Part shown: positions 9,064-16,441 of the stretch, piece after piece | How positions within the stretch are numbered: the stretch's first letter is position 1 | Layout: the number at the start of each line of letters is the position of its first letter | NCBI RefSeq assembly: GCF_001456955.1 | Contig: NZ_KQ758469.1 | Span: 427,304-491,303 of the forward strand | Direction of reading: 5' to 3' | Origin: Microbacterium enclense | Lineage (GTDB): Bacteria > Actinomycetota > Actinomycetes > Actinomycetales > Microbacteriaceae | Length of the DNA: 64,000 nt | Program-made: the position numbers and the translations under genes | The notes under the pieces: generated by a model | What the model saw: only the letters and a program-made list of their open reading frames with translations | What the model was told of the DNA's origin: nothing | Databases searched by the model: none

Positions 9064-9079
9064 TAGAACACATGTTCGA
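9064..9079 (+). promoter_or_regulatory. LexA (SOS) box-like operator
   Basis: TAGAAC-ACAT-GTTCGA differs at one base from the actinobacterial LexA consensus TCGAAC-N4-GTTCGA. It overlaps a GATAAT -10 box (9078-9083) that lies 6 bp before the GTG start of the next gene. LexA binding here would block transcription, which suggests DNA-damage induction. Confidence 0.6.
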
Positions 9080-9089
9080 TAATTGTGGG

Positions 9090-9347
9090 GTGAATGATTC
9101 CGAGCAGCGCTGGCACCCCCAGCTTCTTGCGCGCGAGTCGCCGCCCGCGCAGTGGGTGATGCTCGATGCCCGGCATGCGGAGGCGGGTCGCATCGAGCTG
9201 CGGCGCACGGAGGCAGGACCGCGTTACCGCGTGGAGCATCGAGGCACCCTTCTTGGATGGGCAAACTCGCTGAAAGTCGCCTCTGAACGACTGCACCGGG
9301 CGATCATCTCCGAGGGGGTGCCAGGCGGTGGCATCAACGGCAGCTGA
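9090..9347 (+). CDS. Small protein of unknown function, probable SOS gene
   Basis: This 85-aa basic protein has the core AGRIELRRTEAGPRYRVEHR followed by GTLLGWANSLKVASERLH. It resembles small actinobacterial proteins of unknown role with a similar short beta then helix layout. The GTG at 9090 lies 6 nt after the -10 box GATAAT, so the mRNA is probably leaderless; an upstream ATG (9072) would fall inside the operator. The LexA-like box suggests induction by DNA damage. No enzymatic motif is visible. Confidence 0.6.
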   Translation: MNDSEQRWHPQLLARESPPAQWVMLDARHAEAGRIELRRTEAGPRYRVEHRGTLLGWANSLKVASERLHRAIISEGVPGGGINGS

Positions 9348-9528
9348 CGCGAGCGGAGTCCGGTCGTTGACTGATCCGGCAAGGCTGTCTATCGGCGGAA
9401 TGACCTATCAAAGGCGACAAGCCCCTTAAGGCGGTTCTCATGATTCCGGAGAGCCCCTCTCGACAAGCGACTTTCGTCGAGTCGCCATATCGACCTTATG
9501 AAAAAGGCCTTTCGCATAGGGTGTGATT

Positions 9529-9813
9529 GTGGCGGCCTTTTCTACAGCCTTGGTTGCGATGTGGACACAAGAGGGCGCAATTCGGTTAGGCAACGCGCTA
9601 CGGACGCTGCGTGCGACGCACGGGCTCTCACAAGAAACCGTCGCCCACCGAGCCGGCATTACGAAGAACCAGTTGCAACTGATCGAAGCAGGTCGATCCA
9701 CCGGCCGCGCTGACGCGACCGGACCCTCGAACCCGCGCATGGCGACCCTCGCAGGATTGGCGAACGTGCTCGAGGTCAGCGTGGCGGAGCTGATGGCCAC
9801 CGCGAAACTATGA
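9529..9813 (+). CDS. XRE-family helix-turn-helix regulator
   Basis: The 94-aa product is essentially one Cro/C1-type HTH: AIRLGNALRTLRATHGLSQ, then VAHRAGITKNQLQLIEAG, and MATLAGLANVLEVSVAELM. TAGGGT (9517-9522) lies exactly 6 bp before the GTG at 9529, the leaderless geometry seen elsewhere in this window. GTG 9523 and ATG 9559 are alternatives. Its stop overlaps the start of the membrane protein at 9810 (ATGA), so it probably regulates that two- or three-gene unit. Confidence 0.75.
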   Translation: MAAFSTALVAMWTQEGAIRLGNALRTLRATHGLSQETVAHRAGITKNQLQLIEAGRSTGRADATGPSNPRMATLAGLANVLEVSVAELMATAKL

Positions 9814-10646
9814 CCGACGCGGCGTGGTCTGCGCTGGCCACGTGGGCGCAGGTGGTTGGCTCGCTTCTATCAGTCGTCCTCGCCCTCGTGGGGTTGGGCA
9901 TCGCCCGATCCGCCGCGCGCGAAACCCGGGAGAATCGCGACTTCCAGCTCGACCGCTCCGTGGCCGACGACTTCGCCTCGACGGTGGACGCTCTGTATGC
10001 CAACTACGAGCGCGGTCGCAGCGACATCGCCGTGATGAGCATGGGATTCCGAGCGGCGGTGACGACCTGGGCAGGAAGGGCAACCTCCACCGGGCTCCAG
10101 GTGTCGCGCGGCGAGGTCCCCGGGTTCCTGATCCAGGCGGAGCGCGACGCGCAACGTCCTCTTCGTGCGCGCGAGGGTGTCGACGCGGCGGCCACGTGGC
10201 AGTATCTCGGCGTTCTCACACAAGCCAAACGTCTCACCCGAGCCTGGTCCTACCCGGAGCGGCGTCGCGACGTTCTCCGCGAGATACTCCTCGAGCGCGC
10301 CGAGGCATCGCCCTACCCCCGCCACAGTCCTCGAGTTCAGATGCAGCGATGGATGCTGGTGTCAGATCCCTCCCCCCGGCGCGCGATTCAGGCGGCTCGG
10401 CAGCTGCGGGTGTTCCTGGCGATCCTCTTGGACGACGTCCGCGCCAAACGACTGCGACGCACGATTCGCGAGTGGTGGGTGTACACACGGCGTGCACGCG
10501 AGGAGCGCCAAGCGTTCCGACAGGAACAGCGTCGTGCGCGTCTGGGCCTACCCGCGGTGGCGACTGCCGACATGGGTGCGCCAACGGGAAGCGACAACAA
10601 GCACGAGCCCCCTTCCGCAGAGGCCGGGGGCATACTGACAACGTGA
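9810..10646 (+). CDS. Membrane-anchored protein, unknown function
   Basis: The 278-aa protein has one N-terminal membrane helix (about residues 12-34, VVGSLLSVVLALVGLGIA) and a long, Arg-rich helical cytoplasmic domain, very basic at the end (RLRRTIREWWVYTRRAREER). ATG at 9810 overlaps the XRE gene stop by 4 nt, and its own stop overlaps the next GTG (10643), so three genes are translationally coupled. No family is recognised. Confidence 0.65.
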   Translation: MTDAAWSALATWAQVVGSLLSVVLALVGLGIARSAARETRENRDFQLDRSVADDFASTVDALYANYERGRSDIAVMSMGFRAAVTTWAGRATSTGLQVSRGEVPGFLIQAERDAQRPLRAREGVDAAATWQYLGVLTQAKRLTRAWSYPERRRDVLREILLERAEASPYPRHSPRVQMQRWMLVSDPSPRRAIQAARQLRVFLAILLDDVRAKRLRRTIREWWVYTRRAREERQAFRQEQRRARLGLPAVATADMGAPTGSDNKHEPPSAEAGGILTT

Positions 10647-11503
10647 GTGCCGCCTCTTGGTCCGACCCGGCCGTCATCGTTCAAGCCGTCGCCGTGGTCG
10701 TCGCAGCCGTTGCCGCCGTAGCCGTCATCTGGCAAGCGCACCTCACTCGTCGCGCGCTGCGCGACGCTGGCGAGAGCCTGCTGGTAGCTCAACAGTCCCT
10801 CGAGGTGGCCCGCCAAGCCGGAGCACACGCGGCACTGATGAGTTCAGAAGCCGTGAAGCTCCGGATCGCCGCTAACGCTCCCCGGGCTGACCTTGCTGGC
10901 GGGGTGGATGAGATGGTCGTGATCACCCCCGGCTCAGGCATCCGCGGGTACCGCTTGCCCTGGCCCGCTATCGAAACCTTCCATGTGCGAGACAAGCACC
11001 TTCCCCTGACGGTGCGGGTCCCGGTGATCCTGCGGAACACCGGGACTGCGGCTACTCGGTTCGTGGTCTGGGGGGCGTTGCGTCAGCCCGTCGAGGACGC
11101 GGCGGGGGAACTCGTCGTGATGAAGCCGGGCCCGGCCAACTACCTTCTGGACCCGGGCCGCGGCGCCCACGGGTTCTGGGAGGTGACGCGCACCTTGGAG
11201 GAATGGATTGAGGTCTACGACCTCCGCCAGCGTGGTGAACAGATCGAGAGCGACCTCGTCGTCCACGTCGATGACGGACATGACACCGGCGCGAGCTACC
11301 GCTTCACCCTTCGCATGGGCGGCACTCTCGTTCGGCCCTCGGAAGCGGGTTTGCGAGAGGCGTGGCGGCTGACGGGCGCATTCGGGACCGACGAGCCTGA
11401 CGGCATCGGGCTGGGGGCACAGCCTCTGCAGGTGCGCTACTGGCTGTCCAAACTGCAGGAACGCCCCCTCCCAGAGAACGCGGCAGACGTCTGGCCCGCC
11501 TAA
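10643..11503 (+). CDS. Membrane-anchored protein with beta-rich domain, unknown function
   Basis: The 286-aa protein has an N-terminal helix (about residues 11-30, VIVQAVAVVVAAVAAVAVIW), a short coiled-coil-like stretch (RRALRDAGESLLVAQQSLEV), then a soluble, beta-rich part (VRVPVILRNTGTAATRFVVW). The start is GTG at 10643, overlapping the preceding stop (GTGA). It forms a coupled unit with the XRE regulator and the gene at 9810. The layout is like that of the protein at 3214 but without obvious sequence match. Confidence 0.65.
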   Translation: MSAASWSDPAVIVQAVAVVVAAVAAVAVIWQAHLTRRALRDAGESLLVAQQSLEVARQAGAHAALMSSEAVKLRIAANAPRADLAGGVDEMVVITPGSGIRGYRLPWPAIETFHVRDKHLPLTVRVPVILRNTGTAATRFVVWGALRQPVEDAAGELVVMKPGPANYLLDPGRGAHGFWEVTRTLEEWIEVYDLRQRGEQIESDLVVHVDDGHDTGASYRFTLRMGGTLVRPSEAGLREAWRLTGAFGTDEPDGIGLGAQPLQVRYWLSKLQERPLPENAADVWPA

Positions 11504-11506
11504 GCG

Positions 11507-11968
11507 CTAGCGACCCATCAGACGACGGCCCGTGTATCCGTTCGCGCGGAGCTCCACACGGGCCGCCTCACGCTCGCGGTTTGGCGACATGCGCCATACG
11601 TGTAGCTGTGCCATCAGGAACGCACACACTTCCACACGCGTCGCCTGATCACCCTCGATCATCACGCCGCTCTTCCAAATCACCCAATACGCGAACCACC
11701 GGTCACGTCGCCGCACGACGCCCAAGAGGGTTGTGGAGGCAATGGAGATCCTCACCACCGCCGGTGTGAGCCTGTACCGGCGCACCAGCCGAGGCAGATC
11801 CTCAATCGCGGCCACCGCGCCGAGGGCACCCGCCAACTCGGCCACGGCCGACTCAATCCGCTCATCCCTTGCGGCGCGGACTTTCAATGCCTCAGCGATA
11901 GCGAAGGTAGCGGCTGCCACAGCCGCGGGGATGCCTGCCACCAACAGTGCGACGACGGCCCCGTCCAT
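11507..11968 (-). CDS. Membrane protein, unknown function (153 aa)
   Basis: One N-terminal hydrophobic segment (about residues 5-27, VVALLVAGIPAAVAAATFAI) is followed by a basic helical domain (DRWFAYWVIWKSGVMI). It converges with the gene ending at 11503, leaving only 3 bp between the stops. Its ATG overlaps by one base the stop of the gene upstream on the same strand (TGATG), so the two are coupled. Confidence 0.65.
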   Translation of the reverse strand: MDGAVVALLVAGIPAAVAAATFAIAEALKVRAARDERIESAVAELAGALGAVAAIEDLPRLVRRYRLTPAVVRISIASTTLLGVVRRRDRWFAYWVIWKSGVMIEGDQATRVEVCAFLMAQLHVWRMSPNREREAARVELRANGYTGRRLMGR

Positions 11969-12261
11969 CAGCGGAGGAAGAGCGCGAGGACGGCTGCGAC
12001 CGTTGCCACGGCGGCGAGAGCCGTGCTCGCCAGGGCCATCCAGTAGGACCGCATCGCGAGCCTGTTGGACGCCTCTGCTGAACGCTCACGAGAACGCCTA
12101 TCCAGCTCTTGCACGTAGTAGTCCGTACCGACCAGCGTGTGACCGGCCCGCGAGTCATGCTCAGCGATCAGCGTCTCGTCCGGCGTAGCCCGGAGCTCTT
12201 CGATCTTTCTCACCATGCGGTCGACGCTAACTCCGACGTCCGACACCCCACCCTGAGGCAT
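11968..12261 (-). CDS. Small tail-anchored-like membrane protein (97 aa)
   Basis: A charged N-terminal half (RMVRKIEELRATPDETLIAE, then VGTDYYVQELDRRSRERSAE) is followed by a single membrane helix at the very C-terminus (about residues 72-95, MALASTALAAVATVAAVLAL). ATG 12261 is the longest start; ATG 12216 (residue 16) is possible. No clear ribosome site decides between them. It is coupled to the downstream gene at 11968. The partners may form one membrane complex (inference from coupling). Confidence 0.6.
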   Translation of the reverse strand: MPQGGVSDVGVSVDRMVRKIEELRATPDETLIAEHDSRAGHTLVGTDYYVQELDRRSRERSAEASNRLAMRSYWMALASTALAAVATVAAVLALFLR

Positions 12262-12291
12262 TGACCATCAGCGGCACGCGAGGAGGGGTCC

Positions 12292-12600
12292 TCAGCAGTT
12301 TGTGATGCCGCGGGCGCGGAGAAACGCGGTCACGAGCATCAGGTCGTCGCCGGCGACGTCGCTACCGTCGGCATACCAGGCGTGGGAGAAGTACCGCAGC
12401 TGCAGTCCCGCCGCAGGCAGTTCGCGCTCGTCGATCAACACCGTCACCGGCCCCACGCGGGGCACGTCGAAGGTGGTCATGCCGACCAGGCTAGTCAGCG
12501 CGACGGTTGCATCGAAGCCGTCCTGCTGGTACCCCTGACGCGGAGCCTGCGGGTCCGGTCGGCCGGGCCACCCCGGGGTGCTGCAGTGCGGCGTGTACAC
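12292..12600 (-). CDS. Hypothetical protein (about 102 aa)
   Basis: The frame ending at 12292 encodes a credible C-terminal domain (MTTFDVPRVGPVTVLIDERE, then GLQLRYFSHAWYADGSDVAG). The start is uncertain: GTG 12600 begins 2 nt after the stop of the winged-helix gene, and ATG 12480 would give 62 aa. Close spacing suggests an operon with the winged-helix gene, perhaps a regulator/partner pair of toxin-antitoxin type, but no toxin fold is recognised. Confidence 0.45.
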   Translation of the reverse strand: MYTPHCSTPGWPGRPDPQAPRQGYQQDGFDATVALTSLVGMTTFDVPRVGPVTVLIDERELPAAGLQLRYFSHAWYADGSDVAGDDLMLVTAFLRARGITNC

Positions 12601-12602
12601 GT

Positions 12603-13307
12603 CTAGGTGGGCGTGCCCCCGCTCGATGAGAGGCCGTTGGTCGAGGACACGGAGGCAGCGAGCGTTCGGTGCACCATCAGCCGCGCTTCTGCGTTCAAAC
12701 CCCGGTGCCGTGCGACGTCCTTCAACACCGCCTCCGGGACGTTCGCGACCGCCCACGCCCAGGCGAGCGGATCGGGACTGCGAAGAAGCGCCCTCGCCAC
12801 GGACGCCTCGTCCTGCGCTCCCCGAAGGAGGGGCCGCAAGCCCCGAGGCATCGGACGGGTTGAGGTGGTGAGGGTCGGGACGGTGGCGCGGGTGACCGCG
12901 TTTCGGACGGAGGTGGGCCACGAAGCGGGGTCGACGCGGATGCGACGTACGCGCCCGCCTCGAATGCTCACCACATCGTCCGTGACCGCTCCGTGTGCTC
13001 GCAGCCGTGTGAGGGCGGCGGCGACGGTTGACGGGCTGAGGTTCGCGCGCACGGCGATGGCGCGTGCGCTGGGCAGCCCCATCTCGAAGCGCTGAAGGAC
13101 GAGGAGCACCTGTACGTCCGTGCGGCGGAACGCACTTCGAGGAACGGAACCGCGACGCGCCCGCAGGGCCTCCAGGACGGCGATAGGCGCGACTCGGGGG
13201 ATCCCGCGACCGGTGCGACTAACGCCCTCGTCATCCAGCAACGCATGGGCCGTTGGGAGCGAGACACCCAAGGCGTCGGCGACGGCGCGCGCCGTGATGG
13301 TGTCCAT
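12603..13307 (-). CDS. Winged-helix DNA-binding protein, antitoxin-like
   Basis: The 234-aa protein has an N-terminal helix-turn-helix (TARAVADALGVSLPTAHALL), a winged-helix segment (RANLSPSTVAAALTRLRAHG, about residues 87-106) with a wing-like VVSIRGGRVRRIRV, and a helical C-terminus. This layout occurs in regulators and antitoxins that control a partner gene next door. TAGGAT lies 6 nt before the ATG at 13307, implying a leaderless mRNA. The next gene follows within 2 nt. Confidence 0.65.
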   Translation of the reverse strand: MDTITARAVADALGVSLPTAHALLDDEGVSRTGRGIPRVAPIAVLEALRARRGSVPRSAFRRTDVQVLLVLQRFEMGLPSARAIAVRANLSPSTVAAALTRLRAHGAVTDDVVSIRGGRVRRIRVDPASWPTSVRNAVTRATVPTLTTSTRPMPRGLRPLLRGAQDEASVARALLRSPDPLAWAWAVANVPEAVLKDVARHRGLNAEARLMVHRTLAASVSSTNGLSSSGGTPT

Positions 13308-13443
13308 TTTCTTATCCTAAGTCTTCGCAAAAAGCCCAGGTCAGGAGATCTTGGTCCGCCTCTGGCACCTTCCCGCTACAGCGGCCGCGCAAGTAAGAGC
13401 GGAAGGCGCGCACTTCGCCGCCTGAAAGGACACCGTGAACCCC

Positions 13444-13716
13444 TCATCCCGCTCCCCTCCCCGCCCGGCCCGTCAGCACCTCCGGGTTACGGGCCGTGTC
13501 CGCGGCAGCCCCGCTGAGCGACACCGCCCGTCGTCTCCTCTCCCGACCCGCCAGGGCACGGAAAGCATCGGCGACCGGGTCACCTCCACCCCACGCCGCC
13601 TCTAACGCGCGCACCTCTTCCGGTGTGTGCAGCACGTCATCGACCTGCCATCGCCCCGCGTCTGACGATGCGGGGAGGTCGACGAATGAACCAGAACCAA
13701 GACAACCGTTATCCAT
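13444..13716 (-). CDS. Small acidic/basic hypothetical protein (90 aa)
   Basis: From ATG 13716 the frame reads a believable protein (FVDLPASSDAGRWQVDDVLH, then TPEEVRALEAAWGGGDPVAD) with a basic middle (AGRERRRRAVSL). No family is recognised and no strong ribosome site is seen. It diverges from the acetyltransferase gene, with start codons 38 bp apart. The open frame upstream of 13716 runs into that gene and is not coding. Confidence 0.5.
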   Translation of the reverse strand: MDNGCLGSGSFVDLPASSDAGRWQVDDVLHTPEEVRALEAAWGGGDPVADAFRALAGRERRRRAVSLSGAAADTARNPEVLTGRAGRGAG

Positions 13717-13753
13717 ACCGTCGCTATGCGCGGTGACGAGAAAGCCAACGACC

Positions 13754-14323
13754 ATGACCATCAAGACCTCCAAGCCCGCCCTCACCTTCGCGCACACCAG
13801 CGCGCCGCGCCTCCTCGCCGACGTGAACGCCTTGTTCGACGCTGAGGGGCAAGAACGCCCCGTCCGGGAAGACGACACGCTGGGGCAGGCCGTCGTGGCC
13901 CTCAGCGACGGCGTCCCCGTCGGGGCGGCGTACAGCACGATGACGTCCTACATCGCCGACACCTTCATGCTCGCCGGCGAGGGTACCCGGGGCGCCTACG
14001 TCGCCCTGCGCTTCCGCTCACTCAAGGGTGTCGCCGTCATCGGGGAGCACAGCGGGGAGGACGTCGCCGCGCACTTGGTGCGCTCGGTCGCCTCGCACTC
14101 GCGCCGCGACTTCGGCGCGCACTACCTCCTGGCGGGCATCCCCATCCACGACCGACGTGCACGAACGTTCATGTCCGCCCGCGGGTTCGAGGTGGCCCTC
14201 GACGGCCACCACATGCACATCGACGGCGTCGCCATGCCGACCGCGGACGGCTTCCGTGACCTGTGGTGGCGGCTGGTGCGCAAGCCGGCGTCCACCGTTC
14301 ACAGCCTCTCGCTGAGCCGGTAG
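13754..14323 (+). CDS. GNAT-like acetyltransferase
   Basis: The 189-aa product resembles GNAT N-acetyltransferases: GQAVVALSDGVPVGAAY (beta strands 2-3), LAGEGTRGAYVALRFRSLKG (acetyl-CoA binding area), HYLLAGIPIHDRRARTFMSA with the typical helix before 'RGFEV'. It would transfer an acetyl group from acetyl-CoA to an amine substrate that cannot be deduced. ATG 13754 is used; a GTG at 13733 is possible. The stretch before 13754 belongs to the divergent gene. Confidence 0.55.
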   Translation: MTIKTSKPALTFAHTSAPRLLADVNALFDAEGQERPVREDDTLGQAVVALSDGVPVGAAYSTMTSYIADTFMLAGEGTRGAYVALRFRSLKGVAVIGEHSGEDVAAHLVRSVASHSRRDFGAHYLLAGIPIHDRRARTFMSARGFEVALDGHHMHIDGVAMPTADGFRDLWWRLVRKPASTVHSLSLSR

Positions 14324-14400
14324 TCCGCCGCCGCCGCGTCGCTGCCGCCGGTCACCTCCGACCGCGGTGGCGACGCCCCCGGGGCGGTGCCGTCTCGAGG

Positions 14401-14697
14401 GACCGTATCGGCTCGTTTGAGCCAAGGTTGGCAAGTGCTGCCAAGGTCACCTTGGCAGCGTTTTGCTGCGGAATTTCGGGGGAAAACGGGCCCTGCCAAG
14501 GTTGCCAAGGTAGTAGGTATTACGTGAGAGATCAAAGAGAGAGATAGAGAAAAGGCCTTTTCGGTCTCTCTTTTTTCTCTATGGATAGCTACCGTTCCTT
14601 GCCCACCTTGGCACCGAAGACAACTTCCGTGTCTTTCCGCGGTTTTCCGGGGCACGCGACCTTGGCATCGGCCTTGGCAGAGGCTGGCAACCTTGGC
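14401..14697 (+). repeat. Copy 1 of 300-bp element rich in CCAAGG/CCTTGG
   Basis: This copy contains about nine CCAAGG or CCTTGG cores, mostly as TGCCAAGG in the left half and CCTTGGCA in the right half. It also has a perfect palindrome (14437-14459, 11-bp arms) and a central purine/pyrimidine hairpin with the palindrome GAAAAGGCCTTTTC followed by a T-run (about 14539-14580). It is close to identical with copy 2 over its full length. The iteron-like design suggests repeated protein binding sites or an RNA fold; no function is known to me. Confidence 0.8.
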
Positions 14698-15018
14698 GTC
14701 CCTCCGCAAGGCTTGAGTTTCGAACGGCGAGAGGTCGGTATGTGCGCACGAGGCGCTGTGCGCCGTCCGGGCTCCGTCTCACCAGACAGTGCGCTGGATG
14801 TATTTGGACGAGCCCCAACGGCGGTTGAGCCGCATGAGGCCGCAGCCAGCGCGCCCGCTCGGCGGCCGGTGCGACGCCGCGCAGAGGTGCGCTCAGCCCA
14901 TTGCCGCGACCTTCTCGACGGGCGGATGAACACCGTCGCCACCCGACCTGGTGAGCCACTGCTCCGACGACAGGGGGTCATCTGCACCGGTGCGCAGACT
15001 CTCGGAATTCGGCTGCAG

Positions 15019-15318
15019 GACCGGATCGGCTCATTTCAGCCAAGGTTGGCAAGCGCTGCCAAGGTCACCTTGGCAGCGTTTTGCCGCGGAAACACGGGGG
15101 AAAACGGGCCCTGCCAAGGTTGCCAAGGTAGTAGGTATTACGTGAGAGATCAAAGAGAGAGAGATAGAGAAAAGGCCTTCTCGGTCTCTCTTTTTTCTCT
15201 TATGGATAGCTACCGTTCCTTGCCCACCTTGGCACCGAGAACAACTTCCGCGTGTTTCCGGGGTTTTTCGGGGCACGCGACCTTGGCATCGGCCTTGGCA
15301 GAGGCTGGCAACCTTGGC
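15019..15318 (+). repeat. Copy 2 of 300-bp element rich in CCAAGG/CCTTGG
   Basis: This is the second direct copy, 618 bp downstream of the first. It holds the same ordered sites, including the 12-bp-arm palindrome 15054-15078 and the central hairpin with T-run. Differences between copies fall at all three codon positions of the only long frame (starting ATGGATAGC), so the element is probably not protein-coding. Confidence 0.8.
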
Positions 15319-15810
15319 CGAAGGCCCCTTCCTCCCCCGATTAACGGATCCCGGTTCGTCGGACCACCGATGGCGCGTATCACCGTCGCCAATCATGTGC
15401 CGCAGGGTAATGACCGTGCCCTTCGTTCGTCAGCTCCTTCGCCTGGTGGCGGTGTTCGTGCGCGCCTGTGCGTGGGCGCGGACGAACCGGGCGGCGCAGC
15501 CTTGCGGCCCGTCATTTGCGTTCGAGGGTCACCGCCGACGCCCCCACGGTGGATGTGGAGACGTCGGCTCTCAGCCTGTTCAGCCTGGCCGGCGCGAGCG
15601 TGAGATGCTGTCCGGCCACGGGGAACGCGTTGGCGTTGCGCCCGGGTGCTGCCGGGACGTCCGACACCTGTCCTCACCCCGCATCGCCTGTACTCCCGAT
15701 GCGGTCAACCGCGTGGACCGCGAAGGTGCGGGTCTGGGTCACCGTGGCTCCATCTCGCGGGTTCCGCGCAAGCCGGTGCGCCTCAACCCGCCGGTACCGC
15801 ACGCGGGGTC

Positions 15811-15839
15811 TTGCCTCATCCGCGCGGCCGGCGTAAAAA
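15811..15839 (+). promoter_or_regulatory. Promoter for leaderless leader ORF
   Basis: TTGCCT (15811-15816), 17 bp and TAAAAA (15834-15839), then GGCCTC and ATG at 15846. The same arrangement (TTGTCC, 17 bp, TAGAAA, GGCCTC, GTG) precedes the paralog at 47787. The 6-bp gap between -10 box and start codon implies that transcription begins at the ATG. Confidence 0.65.
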
Positions 15840-15845
15840 GGCCTC

Positions 15846-15890
15846 ATGAACTGGGTCGTCTGTACATGCGCGCGGAGGTTGCGCCGATGA
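15846..15890 (+). CDS. 14-codon leader ORF, coupled to downstream gene
   Basis: MNWVVCTCARRLRR is encoded from ATG 15846, and its stop (TGA 15888-15890) overlaps the ATG of the next gene (15887). The ribosome site of that gene (GGAGG) lies inside this ORF. A leader ORF of exactly the same length, position and promoter precedes the paralog at 47787 with a different peptide. Conserved length and coupling, rather than peptide sequence, suggest translational control; a Cys-codon attenuator is conceivable for this copy (CTC). Confidence 0.5.
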   Translation: MNWVVCTCARRLRR

Positions 15891-16441
15891 CCGCCGCGCT
15901 ACACGACAGCCGCGAACCTGGTCCGTACGAACTGGTAACGGTGACGGGGAGCTGTTCCCCGCTCGGCGATGATCCGAGCGCGTGGTTCCGGCCCACATCG
16001 ACGACGGACCGTGAGACGTTTGCCGTGCACCCGGAGGAGTCTGACCGACGACAGCTCGCCGCACACCTGACAGAGCGGGAGGTCGCGGATCTCCTCCACG
16101 TGCCGGCGAGCCACGTCCATGAGATGTACGAGCACGAGCTTCTCGCCGGTGTCGAACAGGAGGGGCTGGTGGTTTACCCGCAATGGCAGGTGACCGACGA
16201 TGGGAGCCTGCTGCCGCACCTCACGGACGTCCTGCACGCAGCGAGCGACGTCGACTCGAACGCGCTCCGAGATGCCATGGACGCCCCTGTCGACGATCTC
16301 GACGGGGTGTGCCCGGTGCAGTGGCTGGCCCGGGGAGGACCTGTCGAGCCGGTCTTGCGGTTCCTCCGGGATCAGGACCGGCCAAGACGGCTGGAGGCCC
16401 GTCCGAGGCAGGCAATGTCTGCGTCTCAGGCAACGAGATGA
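15887..16441 (+). CDS. Xre/MbcA/ParS-antitoxin-like DNA-binding protein
   Basis: In this 184-aa protein a helix-turn-helix region (LTEREVADLLHVPASHVHEM) is followed by EQEGLVVYPQWQVTDDGSLL and a C-terminal part ending near PVQWLARGGPVEPVLRFL. The order HTH, 'YPxWQVxDDG', 'WLxxG' matches the MbcA/ParS-type (DUF2384-like) antitoxins of RES toxins. The N-terminal 60 residues are specific to this protein. ATG 15887 has GGAGG at 8 nt, and its own stop overlaps the next ATG (16438). No RES toxin gene is visible. It is a paralog of the gene at 47787. Confidence 0.6.
   Translation: MTAALHDSREPGPYELVTVTGSCSPLGDDPSAWFRPTSTTDRETFAVHPEESDRRQLAAHLTEREVADLLHVPASHVHEMYEHELLAGVEQEGLVVYPQWQVTDDGSLLPHLTDVLHAASDVDSNALRDAMDAPVDDLDGVCPVQWLARGGPVEPVLRFLRDQDRPRRLEARPRQAMSASQATR

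Larger units (their letters stand above)
14324..15810. other. Long non-coding stretch with duplicated element
   Basis: About 1.5 kb contain no convincing gene. Two 300-bp direct repeats (14401-14697 and 15019-15318) frame a 320-bp spacer. Short in-frame remnants (for example minus strand 14779-14835, ending RRWGSSKYIQRTVW) suggest decayed genes. The part after the second repeat (15319-15810) shows nothing recognisable until the promoter at 15811. Confidence 0.5.

Noticed and set aside
14581..14700. Short protein starting MDSYRSLPTLAP, present in both 300-bp repeats
   Set aside because: No ribosome site, and differences between the two copies fall at all codon positions with amino-acid changes.
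14779..14835. 18-codon minus-strand frame ending RRWGSSKYIQRTVW
   Set aside because: It looks like a real protein end but has no usable start or ribosome site; treated as a remnant.
14401..15318. CRISPR array
   Set aside because: The CCAAGG cores are irregularly spaced and in both orientations, without unique spacers of constant length; no cas genes are near.
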